Below are positions 35,384 through 42,998 of a stretch of 42,998 nt of DNA, in pieces (positions within the stretch are counted from its first letter, which is position 1; each line of letters opens with the position of its first letter). The stretch lies in NCBI GenBank assembly GCA_013288125.1, contig JABDCN010000012.1:1-42998 (forward strand). Direction: 5' to 3'. Below the pieces are notes generated by a model. It worked only from the letters and a program-made list of their open reading frames with translations. It ran no database searches and had not been told where the DNA came from. Both the position numbers and the translations under genes were made by a program. Origin of the DNA: Gammaproteobacteria bacterium (GTDB taxonomy: Bacteria > Pseudomonadota > Gammaproteobacteria > DSM-16500).

Positions 35384-36858
35384 ACGCATTCCTTTACGCA
35401 CCATTCTTGATGCCACCAACCACCGCCTAAAGCTTGATATAATGCAGCAGTATCATTGTATCTTGCCGCTTGCGCTTGGATGCGTGCAAGCTTTGTGGTG
35501 ACATATTGTTGTTCCGCATTTAACAAATTAAGAAAACTCTGACCACCTAACTTAAATTGTTTACGTGTCAAATTAAAATTAATTCGCGCAGCTTCTTCTG
35601 CTTCTCGATCAGCACGTAAAGCACGTGCATCAGTTTCTAATGCTCGAAGGGTATCAGCCACATTTTGAAAGGCTTGTAAAACCACTTGTCGATATTGTGC
35701 ATCAGCTTGTTGATAAGCATCAATGGCTTGTCGTCTTGTAGCCCATAAAGCACCCCCATGAAAAAGGGGTTGTGTGATTGAAGCCATATAAGACCATACT
35801 TTGGTCCTGCTACCGAATAATTGTGCCGGTGCCACTGCCTCCCAACCATAATTCCCTGTTAAAGATATTTGTGGAAATAAATTTGCAGTTGCGACACCAA
35901 TTTGAGCACTTGCTGCGTGTAATAAAGCTTCTGAAGCACGAATATCAGGACGTTGTCTGACTAATCGTGATGGTAAACTCACAGGTAATGTTTTTGGTAA
36001 GGTAAGCGCATTTAAACGAATCACCGGTAATGGCCCGTTTGGAAAACTACCGACCAAAACAGAAAGTGCATGACGAGAAACCGATAATTGTCTTTCTAAG
36101 GGAGGCAAAGTTGCAATCGTTTGTGCGACTAACGTTTCTTGCGTGTGCACATTTTCACTTGATGCAGCACCTAATTTAAATTGTTGTTTGGTAATATGAA
36201 GAATCTCTTCTTGCATATGAATTAATTCATTGGTTGCTTCAATTTGAGCTTGTAATGAGGCAATGGTGACTGCTGTCGTCACAATATTGGCTGTCAATGC
36301 AATATGCGCACCAATTAATTGAAATTGTTGATAATCGACTTGTGCATACAAAGCTTCTAATTGACGGCGTGCCGCACCAAACAAATCCAAGGTATATGAG
36401 ACGCTGACAGATGTATTAAATAAATTAAAGACGGATGTTCCTTGAGGCACACCAATCGATGCATCTGAAAAACGTTGCCGCTGGCCCGTCAAACCCAAAT
36501 TAAAAGCTGGAAGCAATGCATTGCCAATTTGAATATTGACGGCTTCTTGCGCTTGTCGCAAAGCGGCGTAAGAAGAGGCCAAGTTAGGACTATTGGCCAG
36601 ACCTGTACGAATCAACATATTAATTTCGGGAGAGTGATAGAGCGCCCACCAAGCAGAAGAAATATCTTCTGCTGAAACAAAATACTGAGATTGTCCTGCT
36701 TTTTTAAGCGATTTTGCACTTGCTGTTTTTGAGGGAAGCGGTTTTTCGGTGTAACTGTCAACGGCCGGAGCTGCAGGCTGACGAAAATTGGGGCCTACCA
36801 TGCATGATGTAATAGCAGCAGTAAGGACAAGCATGATAAGACAGCGAAGTGCCCACAT
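35380..36858 (-). CDS. Outer-membrane efflux lipoprotein (NodT/OprM family)
   Basis: The 492-residue outer-membrane factor has a lipoprotein signal with lipobox ITSC. Two duplicated efflux halves are recognisable, including ANIVTTAVTIASLQAQIEA and ATANLFPQISLTGNYGWEA, with VRQRPDIRASEALLHAASA typical of the NodT family. It forms the trimeric exit duct for the RND pump. I chose the ATG at 36858 so that the signal peptide starts properly (MWALRCLIML); AGGA lies 11 bases upstream. It is the first gene of the pump operon, ahead of adaptor and permease, the reverse of the common order. Confidence 0.92.
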   Translation of the reverse strand: MWALRCLIMLVLTAAITSCMVGPNFRQPAAPAVDSYTEKPLPSKTASAKSLKKAGQSQYFVSAEDISSAWWALYHSPEINMLIRTGLANSPNLASSYAALRQAQEAVNIQIGNALLPAFNLGLTGQRQRFSDASIGVPQGTSVFNLFNTSVSVSYTLDLFGAARRQLEALYAQVDYQQFQLIGAHIALTANIVTTAVTIASLQAQIEATNELIHMQEEILHITKQQFKLGAASSENVHTQETLVAQTIATLPPLERQLSVSRHALSVLVGSFPNGPLPVIRLNALTLPKTLPVSLPSRLVRQRPDIRASEALLHAASAQIGVATANLFPQISLTGNYGWEAVAPAQLFGSRTKVWSYMASITQPLFHGGALWATRRQAIDAYQQADAQYRQVVLQAFQNVADTLRALETDARALRADREAEEAARINFNLTRKQFKLGGQSFLNLLNAEQQYVTTKLARIQAQAARYNDTAALYQALGGGWWHQEWCVKECV

Positions 36859-36940
36859 GTAAAAATCATTCCTGATTAATGCATAAATCAAATGGTTAGA
36901 ACATAATCTAGCACATTCTTATGGGTATCGCCAAATTGAA

Positions 36941-37987
36941 CTAGTAGAGTTCCAGCCCCAACATACTCTTATCATAATCGATTAATGCATTATCAGTTTT
37001 TAAATTCAATATCAAATTGGGATTAGAAATAAATAAGCGGCCAATAGCGACTAAATCACATTCCTTTTTATCGATTTTCGATTTAGCTGAATCTAAGTTA
37101 TAACCACCCGATGCAATTACTGTCCCGTTATAGACGGATCGAATAAAATCAGTCATCGTTTTATTATCAAGTTCAGGATATTCAATTGCATCATCAAATG
37201 TCCCAGTGTGAACATAAGCAATATTGAATAAATTCAATTTTTCTAATAAATAAGTAAAAGTATGTTTATCATGATGAGAAGTGATAATTTCATTCATATG
37301 ACCTGCTGGAGATAATCTAATACTGACTCGGTCATATCCAATAGCATTTCCACAGGATTGAATGACATCTAATACAAAACGACTTCTATTTTCTGGCGTA
37401 TTTCCATATTCATCTGAACGTTGATTGGTACATTCATGTAAAAATTGATCGATCAAATATCCATTTGCACCATGTAATTCGATACCATCAAATCCAGCAG
37501 CCATCGCATTCTTAGCGGCTTGAGTATAAGTTAAAATCAAACCATCAATTTCTTCTTTGGTTGCTTCTCTTGAAGGACTGCAAGGTAATTGAGTGCTGCC
37601 CAACATCACATTGGCATGGGTAGAAGATGATGAGATAGGAAATAATCCTTGGTGAAATTTTATATTGGAAATACGGCCGCAATGCCATAGTTGTATAAAA
37701 ATGATTCCACCATTTTGATGGACCGCTGTCGTTATTTTATGCCAGGCATTAATGTGTTCGTCAGTAAATATGCCAGGCACATTTCCATATCCAATAGCAT
37801 CTTCGCTGATTAACGTCCCTTCAGTGACAATCAAACCAGCATCTGCTCGTCTTGCATAATAAGGAACCATTATCTCTGTTGGCGTATGATCTTCTAATGC
37901 GCATCTTCTTGTCATGGGTGCCATGACAATTCTATTTTTAAGATAAATAGTATCTGATAATTTGTAAGAAGATAATAAAGTATTCAT
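36941..37987 (-). CDS. Old Yellow Enzyme-family FMN ene-reductase
   Basis: The 348-residue TIM-barrel flavoenzyme shows family motifs: NRIVMAPMTRR near the N-terminus, FIQLWHCGRIS, the substrate-anion pair in ELHGANGYLIDQFLHE (H172, N175), and SIRLSPAGHMNE. IASGGYNLDSA and CDLVAIGRLFISNP come near the end. Members reduce activated C=C bonds or nitro groups using NAD(P)H. It is a single gene, separated by about 80 bases from the pump operon and divergent from the TPR-like gene. The physiological substrate is unknown. Confidence 0.9.
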   Translation of the reverse strand: MNTLLSSYKLSDTIYLKNRIVMAPMTRRCALEDHTPTEIMVPYYARRADAGLIVTEGTLISEDAIGYGNVPGIFTDEHINAWHKITTAVHQNGGIIFIQLWHCGRISNIKFHQGLFPISSSSTHANVMLGSTQLPCSPSREATKEEIDGLILTYTQAAKNAMAAGFDGIELHGANGYLIDQFLHECTNQRSDEYGNTPENRSRFVLDVIQSCGNAIGYDRVSIRLSPAGHMNEIITSHHDKHTFTYLLEKLNLFNIAYVHTGTFDDAIEYPELDNKTMTDFIRSVYNGTVIASGGYNLDSAKSKIDKKECDLVAIGRLFISNPNLILNLKTDNALIDYDKSMLGLELY

Positions 37988-38126
37988 TTGATTAATCCAT
38001 TTGTAAGATTGAATTGTATAGTGAATTATAAAATTAATACATTATACTACTATGCTTAATAAAAATTGATCTATATAATACTTGCTAAGAATATTTAATT
38101 TTAATGACAATTTTCTAAGGACAGAT

Positions 38127-38876
38127 ATGAAACATATAGCCGAGCAATATCATTATATTGATAAAACATCATGGCAGATTGCGGATCAATTCATTCTTGA
38201 TTCAGAAAAGTTAACAGCAATTTCTCATTCAAGCCCTGAAAAAGTTAAACAAGTACAAAAAGTTAAACAAGTACAACTTGATTTATGTATTTTAGCTTTT
38301 CATTGTATTTGGAACAATCAAAATATTCCTCTTGCTCAAAATATTCTTAAACAATTAATAAAAGAAAGTGATCAATCATTATATCCATTTCTTTATTTTT
38401 TAGAATCTAAATTACATTATTTTAATGGCGATTATCAATTATCATTGGATTGTTTAGAAAAATCTGAAAATAATTTAACATTTGATATTAATAGTAACAT
38501 TGATTATAGAAAACTACTTATTTGTATTGGTTCAATTAACGAAACGGATCCCGACAACATTGAATATGCTGTGATGAAAGCCATTATCTCAAATGATAGA
38601 GGAAATAATTATAATGCGATAGGAGAATATGATAAGGCAATTGACGCATTCACACATGCACTAAATTTGCAAATTGAATCTTACTCTACAATGGCCCACG
38701 CAAATATTGCCTATACTTGTCGCTGCATGGGGAAAAGTTTTAAAGGGAAAAAAATGTATCTCGAAGCTTCAAAGCACTATCACGTGGCGCATTCTATTGC
38801 CAATACTGTCTACAAGGATGAAAGTCATCCTGAAGTCATTGCAATTAGAACTGCTCTTTTTTCAAATGCTCCTTAA
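38127..38876 (+). CDS. TPR-like helical repeat protein
   Basis: This 249-residue protein starts at the ATG at 38127, where AAGGA lies five bases upstream. The C-terminal half carries recognisable tetratricopeptide units (AIGEYDKAIDAFTHALNLQ, then YLEASKHYHVAHSIANTVY), and helical pairs can be followed back to about residue 60. It is probably a cytoplasmic scaffold for protein-protein contacts. A perfect 18-base tandem duplication (38241-38276) gives KVKQVQ twice near residue 40. Its 3' end overlaps the convergent LysR gene by 32 bases. Confidence 0.75.
   Translation: MKHIAEQYHYIDKTSWQIADQFILDSEKLTAISHSSPEKVKQVQKVKQVQLDLCILAFHCIWNNQNIPLAQNILKQLIKESDQSLYPFLYFLESKLHYFNGDYQLSLDCLEKSENNLTFDINSNIDYRKLLICIGSINETDPDNIEYAVMKAIISNDRGNNYNAIGEYDKAIDAFTHALNLQIESYSTMAHANIAYTCRCMGKSFKGKKMYLEASKHYHVAHSIANTVYKDESHPEVIAIRTALFSNAP
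38241..38276 (+). repeat. Perfect 18-bp tandem duplication inside the TPR-like gene
   Basis: AAAGTTAAACAAGTACAA occurs twice in a row without a mismatch, adding six in-frame residues. The perfect identity suggests a recent slippage event. Confidence 0.9.
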
Positions 38877-39720
38877 TTTTATTTGTTATCTCTTTAACTG
38901 CTGAAAGATGACGAATTTCATGACGATAGACCAAACAAATTTCATTACTATGAACCGGCGATTTAGGAACTCGACGCAGACTATCCGCAAATTGAGTTGC
39001 TACATAGCAATCAGGTAACATCCCAATTCCACAACCTGCCGCGGTTAGTGTTGCGATAGATTCAATCGAACTTGTTGTCAACATACGTGAAAAATTAATT
39101 TTAGATCGTTTAAGTTTTTTTAATAAAATATTTGTTTGAGCTAAATTAGGATCACAAATTAGAATATTATTCTTCGAATATAATTTTTTTTTAATAATGG
39201 GATCATCAGACATCCACATTGAGTATTCACTCTCATATAACTTTGTAATAATTAAATCTGGATGTTGAATAGGATTTGCTACAATACCAATATCAATTGA
39301 TAAATTAATAATTTTCTCATTTATACTTCTCGAAATATCATGATGAATATCAAATTCAAGGTTAGGATAGTTTTTTAATAATAAAGATAATATTTTTGTC
39401 AGCCTCATCATATAAATAGAATGACAACCGATACGATATTTTCCTTGTACTTCATTTTGATGATTTCGCGTTTCTAATTTTGCATTTTCCCAATAATGGA
39501 TAAGCGGTTTAACATGAGCGAGAAAATGTTTCCCTGCTTTCGATAATGTCACGCCTTTTTTATGTCTAATAAAAAGTGAGGCGCCTATTGTTAATTCTAA
39601 TCGTTTTATTGCTAAGGTAAGCGCAGGCTGACTAACGCCAAGTTGTGAGGCTGATTTTGATAGGTTCTCTGTTATCGCAGCCGTATAAAAATACGATAAT
39701 TCTTTTGCTGATGGCATCAT
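38845..39720 (-). CDS. LysR-family transcriptional regulator
   Basis: The 291-residue regulator has an N-terminal winged helix with typical LysR sequence (LSKSASQLGVSQPALTLAIK, then RLELTIGASLFIRHKKGVTL and AGKHFLAHVKPL). A periplasmic-binding-like effector domain follows (about 90-290). Two adjacent ATGs follow an AGGA site. It is divergent from the unknown gene at 39826 across 105 bases, the usual LysR arrangement, so that gene is the first candidate target. The effector is unknown. Confidence 0.92.
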   Translation of the reverse strand: MMPSAKELSYFYTAAITENLSKSASQLGVSQPALTLAIKRLELTIGASLFIRHKKGVTLSKAGKHFLAHVKPLIHYWENAKLETRNHQNEVQGKYRIGCHSIYMMRLTKILSLLLKNYPNLEFDIHHDISRSINEKIINLSIDIGIVANPIQHPDLIITKLYESEYSMWMSDDPIIKKKLYSKNNILICDPNLAQTNILLKKLKRSKINFSRMLTTSSIESIATLTAAGCGIGMLPDCYVATQFADSLRRVPKSPVHSNEICLVYRHEIRHLSAVKEITNKIKEHLKKEQF

Positions 39721-39825
39721 AAAAAATCCTTATTATAACTATATCTGTAATATATTTTATTAATACGATTAATTTATCTATCTTACTGTTGATTTGAATG
39801 AAACCACATAAAAGGATAAACATCA

Positions 39826-40536
39826 ATGTCAACAACAAGATTTTTACAAAGTGCATTAGGTCGTCACGGAAATTTATTTACTGATGACTTAGGCAATTTT
39901 ACGCCTGGGACAGTCTCAAATGGTTTAGAAGAAATTCATAGTAGTCAATCTTGGATAAAAGGAGAGGTTATTTCAACATTCAATGCAACACATTCCAGCT
40001 CAAACATTGTTTGTCCTGTCACAGGTGCAAGTTTTCTTCCTGATGAGGATACAGGATTTGCAAAGTTTTTACATCTCGGAACAGCTCGTATTTATAAGCC
40101 AGATGGTAGTATAGATGAAGAACGCTGGGATCAATTTGTCAATTATATAAGCGCTGGCCAAACTGATACGCCAATTAAAGTAAAATACAGCCGTCATATG
40201 GCTTATTTATTGGATTGCTATAACTATGATCCTCAAGAATCAAACACAGGTCGTAATACTAATTGCATGTTTTCTTCAAAGTACATACAAGGCACCGCAG
40301 CGACTCAAGCTTGGAATGAAATCTATGATCGTTTAACGTGCGGTTGGGAAAAAATGGAAGATAGTGATAATTTAGAACCTTATATTACATTGGATTTGAT
40401 ACGTTTATTTTATGAAGATACACGAAAAGCATTACAAAAAGCGAAAGATGGTGAATTACCTGTTAAGAAACCTGAAATTCAACCACAAGAATCTTCTTAT
40501 CGTACACCGCAATTAACTAAACTAAGACCATTTTAA
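39826..40536 (+). CDS. Protein of unknown function divergent from a LysR gene
   Basis: This 236-residue soluble protein has no signal peptide or membrane segment; AAAGGA lies nine bases before the ATG. It is rich in Asn, Ser, Thr and acidic residues and has a conserved-looking core (VCPVTGASFLPDEDTGFAKF, LGTARIYKPDGSIDEERWDQ), then a helical region (YITLDLIRLFYEDTRKALQK) and a disordered Pro-rich tail. I recognise no family. A hairpin follows the stop. Because it faces a LysR gene it is probably induced by a small molecule; an enzymatic role is possible but unproven. Confidence 0.7.
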   Translation: MSTTRFLQSALGRHGNLFTDDLGNFTPGTVSNGLEEIHSSQSWIKGEVISTFNATHSSSNIVCPVTGASFLPDEDTGFAKFLHLGTARIYKPDGSIDEERWDQFVNYISAGQTDTPIKVKYSRHMAYLLDCYNYDPQESNTGRNTNCMFSSKYIQGTAATQAWNEIYDRLTCGWEKMEDSDNLEPYITLDLIRLFYEDTRKALQKAKDGELPVKKPEIQPQESSYRTPQLTKLRPF

Positions 40537-40552
40537 TCTAAATGGCAAAACA

Positions 40553-40601
40553 GCATGCGTCATTCTTAAAAAGAATATTCAAAATAAGAATGACGTTATG
40601 C
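40553..40601. terminator. Bidirectional terminator-like hairpin
   Basis: Arms built on GTCATTCTTA (40559-40568) and TAAGAATGAC (40585-40594) pair perfectly, with outer GCAT/ATGC pairing. They lie between the stop of the plus-strand unknown gene and the stop of the minus-strand exoprotein gene, so the hairpin could serve both. Confidence 0.7.
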
Positions 40602-40633
40602 TTTATAGAGTATTTTTTAATGTTAATTAAGTT

Positions 40634-42998
40634 TTAATATTCAGAAAATTTTTCCGATGTTCGAGTTTGACTCCCTACGCCTGTTTGCCTAGTGGGTACA
40701 GGTAATGAAAGATGAGTGATATTATTATTGTTCGCAGTACACACTCTTGAATTTCCAACATACAGACACGAACCACCTTTTTGTTCATTGGATGATCCCT
40801 TTACATTTTGATATTGAATAGTTGAAGTACTACCTTGATTAGAACCATATAAATAAACGAAGAAAGTTTGCCCTGCTATTGATGTTAAATTAGTTGGAAT
40901 GACTACTTGATATGGCACACCTGTATTTGGAATAGACGGTGTTGGTGGTATAGGTGGTGTTGGTGGCGGTATGGGAGCTGCTGTAATCGAAGCAATTAGT
41001 CCTGTAGGTTGTGTCAAAATATAATTACCTGCAGCAGTACCAGTTAAACCTAAATTACTAACAATCACAGTAATATTCGTACCAATATTTGGTGTCGTAA
41101 AATTAGCTTGATAGCCGTTTGAATCGATGGATACATTGTCGATGCCAATTACTCCTATTAACATTGCGCTACTTAAGTTTAATGTTGTACTGGTTGTACC
41201 ATTGTAAACTTTATCATTCGCGACGATGCCGGATGAAGTGAGTGTGGCTGGGGTAATACTTAAATTCGCGCTATTATATGTCATTTGATAATTTGAACCT
41301 GCTGTCAGTGTTCCCACTGGAATTGGATAATTACCAACATTTGTTGCTACTACTGAGCCCAACGATCCACTCATGTGATCATTAATTAAGGTCGATACAC
41401 CCATCCAATTTGTCACACTATTATTAATTAATCCTATCGCATTATAAGTAAATGTAGGATTAGGATTACCATAGACAACACTGGCTGGATTAGCATTAAC
41501 AGTTAATGGTGCTGTCGTGATAGTTAAAATAGGATTATTTGAAGTATTGAATGACGACGCATTGTAATTGCCTGCTGCACTACCAGTTAAACTATTAAGT
41601 GTTCCTGAGGTAATATTATAGTTACCTGCATTTTCACCTGCTTGACGAGTGAGTGATGAAAGTGTTGTTGCAACATTTCCAATATCATTAATACTTGTTG
41701 CTCCATTCCATGTAATAATATTTGAATTATTGATGATGCCATTTAAAATAACTGTAATACCATTAAGTGCGGGATCACTTGTACCATAAACTTTATTTTG
41801 ATTTGCAATACTGCCAGTTAATGATGCAGGTGTAATCGTTAGTGTTGGTGTGCCAGTAAATACCGGTGAATTATAATTTGATGAAGGCGCAATGAATGTG
41901 CCAGACGTAATATTGTAACTTCCAACATTTTCACCAACTTGTCTTGTAAGTGATGAAACAATTGATGTGAGCGCACTATCATTGATGCTCACATTACCAT
42001 TCCATGTTGCAACAGTACGATTAATTAATCCGGTTAAGTTAACACCAATGCCACCAAGTGATGGATCATTTGCACCATATGCTTTAGATTGATTTGCAAT
42101 ACTGCCTGTTAAATTAGCACGGGTAATAGTTAAAGTTGGTGAACCGCTAAAGGTTGGTGCACTATAATTACCAGCTGCACTTCCTGTTAATGCATTAAAT
42201 CCTGCTGCTGTGATTGCATAAGGACTACCGCTTACTGATTCACCCGCTGTTCTTGTTAAGGATGAAAGCGTAGTTGCAACATTTCCTGTATCATTAATAC
42301 TGACTGTTCCATTCCATGTAATAATATTTGAATTATTGATGATGCCATTTAAAGTGACTGTAATACCGTTAAGCGCAGGATCATTTGCACCGTAAATTTT
42401 AGCTTGATTTGCAATACTGCCTGTCAATGATGCTGGTGTAATAGTGAGTGTTGGTGAACCAGTAAATATCGGTGCACTATAATTTCCAGCTGCACTGCCT
42501 GTTAGTGAATTAAAGCCAGCAGCTGTCACATTATAACTTCCAACATTTTCGCCTGCTGCTCTTGTTAATGAAGAAAGTGTTGTTGCAACATTACCGGTAT
42601 CATTAATACTAACTGTTCCGTTCCATGTGCTGATACTTGCATTATTAATAATGCCATTTAATGTAACACCAATGCTGCCAAGTGTTGGATCATTTGCGCC
42701 ATAAATTTTAGATTGATTTGCAATGCTACCCGTTAATGGTGCTGGCGTAATAGTTAAGGTTGGGGAACCACTAAATGTTGGTGCATTATAATTACCAGCT
42801 GCGCTACCTGTTAATGCATTAAATCCTGCTGCTGTTACATTATAACTCCCAACATTTTCACCTAGTTGTCTTGCAAGAGATGAAAGTGTGGTTGCAACAT
42901 TTCCTGTATCATTAATACTGACTGTGCCATTCCATGTACTAATATTTGAATTATTGATGATACCATTTAAAGTGACTGTAATACCGTTAAGTGCTGGA
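40634..42998 (-). CDS. Giant MBG/YDG-repeat exoprotein, C-terminal part
   Basis: The minus frame is open from the stop at 40634 to the right edge, 788 codons, and the true start lies outside. Most of it is tandem MBG-type repeats of about 97-105 residues (units with GSIANQxKxYGANDPAL, NGIINNSNIITWNG, ITAAGFNALTGSAAGNYSAP). A variant (TVNANPASVVYGNPNPTFTY) and a YDG-like domain (IVANDKVYNGTTSTTLNLSS) follow. The end is a Pro-rich linker and a unique tail of about 95 residues with two Cys (GGSCLYVGNSRVCT). Such repeats form extended stalks in large TPS-secreted or surface adhesins. No autotransporter barrel or LPXTG-like anchor is seen, so two-partner export is likely. Confidence 0.85.
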   Translation of the reverse strand, partial: PALNGITVTLNGIINNSNISTWNGTVSINDTGNVATTLSSLARQLGENVGSYNVTAAGFNALTGSAAGNYNAPTFSGSPTLTITPAPLTGSIANQSKIYGANDPTLGSIGVTLNGIINNASISTWNGTVSINDTGNVATTLSSLTRAAGENVGSYNVTAAGFNSLTGSAAGNYSAPIFTGSPTLTITPASLTGSIANQAKIYGANDPALNGITVTLNGIINNSNIITWNGTVSINDTGNVATTLSSLTRTAGESVSGSPYAITAAGFNALTGSAAGNYSAPTFSGSPTLTITRANLTGSIANQSKAYGANDPSLGGIGVNLTGLINRTVATWNGNVSINDSALTSIVSSLTRQVGENVGSYNITSGTFIAPSSNYNSPVFTGTPTLTITPASLTGSIANQNKVYGTSDPALNGITVILNGIINNSNIITWNGATSINDIGNVATTLSSLTRQAGENAGNYNITSGTLNSLTGSAAGNYNASSFNTSNNPILTITTAPLTVNANPASVVYGNPNPTFTYNAIGLINNSVTNWMGVSTLINDHMSGSLGSVVATNVGNYPIPVGTLTAGSNYQMTYNSANLSITPATLTSSGIVANDKVYNGTTSTTLNLSSAMLIGVIGIDNVSIDSNGYQANFTTPNIGTNITVIVSNLGLTGTAAGNYILTQPTGLIASITAAPIPPPTPPIPPTPSIPNTGVPYQVVIPTNLTSIAGQTFFVYLYGSNQGSTSTIQYQNVKGSSNEQKGGSCLYVGNSRVCTANNNNITHLSLPVPTRQTGVGSQTRTSEKFSEY
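41776..42998 (-). repeat. Tandem MBG repeats (about 291-315 bp each)
   Basis: The landmark encoding the YGxxDP segment recurs at about 41776, 42067, 42382 and 42691, with spacings of 291, 315 and 309 bases. The next copy begins at the window edge. All spacings are multiples of three. Confidence 0.85.

Noticed and set aside
1-42998. Left and right exoprotein pieces being one gene on a circular molecule of exactly this length
   Set aside because: The left gene ends at position 1 on a codon boundary, but the right gene needs a one-base offset at 42998, so joining the ends breaks the frame. Window edges are arbitrary in any case.

Overview
The window is AT-rich bacterial DNA with a Gram-negative gene set: an RND efflux pump with an outer-membrane factor, periplasmic murein enzymes, two-partner-secretion exoproteins, and a MASE1/GGDEF/EAL protein. 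The mix of families suggests a gammaproteobacterium, perhaps Legionellales/Coxiella-like. That placement is inference; no rRNA or other marker gene is present, and I saw no tRNA, CRISPR array or prophage.

Layout. (1) 1-6297, minus: the N-terminal 2099 residues of a giant filamentous-haemagglutinin-type exoprotein, leaving the window on the left. It carries a 1.88-kb tandem super-repeat. (2) 6657-14244: envelope and signalling genes, namely an M15-type peptidase, a MASE1-PAS-GGDEF-EAL protein coupled to a small conserved protein, an MltD-type transglycosylase, an FAD monooxygenase, an L,D-transpeptidase and a cyclic-nucleotide-binding domain protein. (3) 14434-17507: an accessory patch with an AbiEi/AbiEii type IV toxin-antitoxin pair and a legible promoter/operator, a secreted glycosidase-like protein, and a 49-codon fragment of the transposition ATPase TniB. 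(4) 17526-23048: a CNNM/CorC-type membrane protein, a perfect 46-bp inverted repeat, then a polyamine operon (deoxyhypusine-synthase-like, arginine decarboxylase, agmatinase-type ureohydrolase). (5) 23622-28386, minus: a compact four-gene operon of heme-oxygenase-like diiron protein, FeeM/LuxI-fold N-acyl synthase-like protein, CapA-like protein and penicillin/AHL-acylase-family hydrolase. (6) 28522-36858, minus: a CusRS-like two-component system, an intact HigA antitoxin next to a truncated HigB toxin, a small lipoprotein, and an RND tripartite pump in the unusual order OMF-MFP-RND. (7) 36941-40536: an Old Yellow Enzyme, a TPR-like protein, a LysR regulator and a divergent protein of unknown function. 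(8) 40634-42998, minus: the C-terminal 788 residues of a second giant exoprotein built from MBG/YDG repeats, leaving the window on the right.

The most promising undescribed unit is the four-gene operon in (5). It pairs a possible N-acyl synthase with an oxidative diiron enzyme and a periplasmic acylase able in principle to hydrolyse N-acyl products, and it lies directly downstream of a two-component system. The polyamine operon in (4) is a second candidate for non-standard biochemistry. Most genes in 23622-37987 lie on one strand with short gaps or ATGA/TAATG overlaps, which suggests translational coupling. Starts were moved from the longest reading frame to internal codons wherever a Shine-Dalgarno sequence decided the matter.
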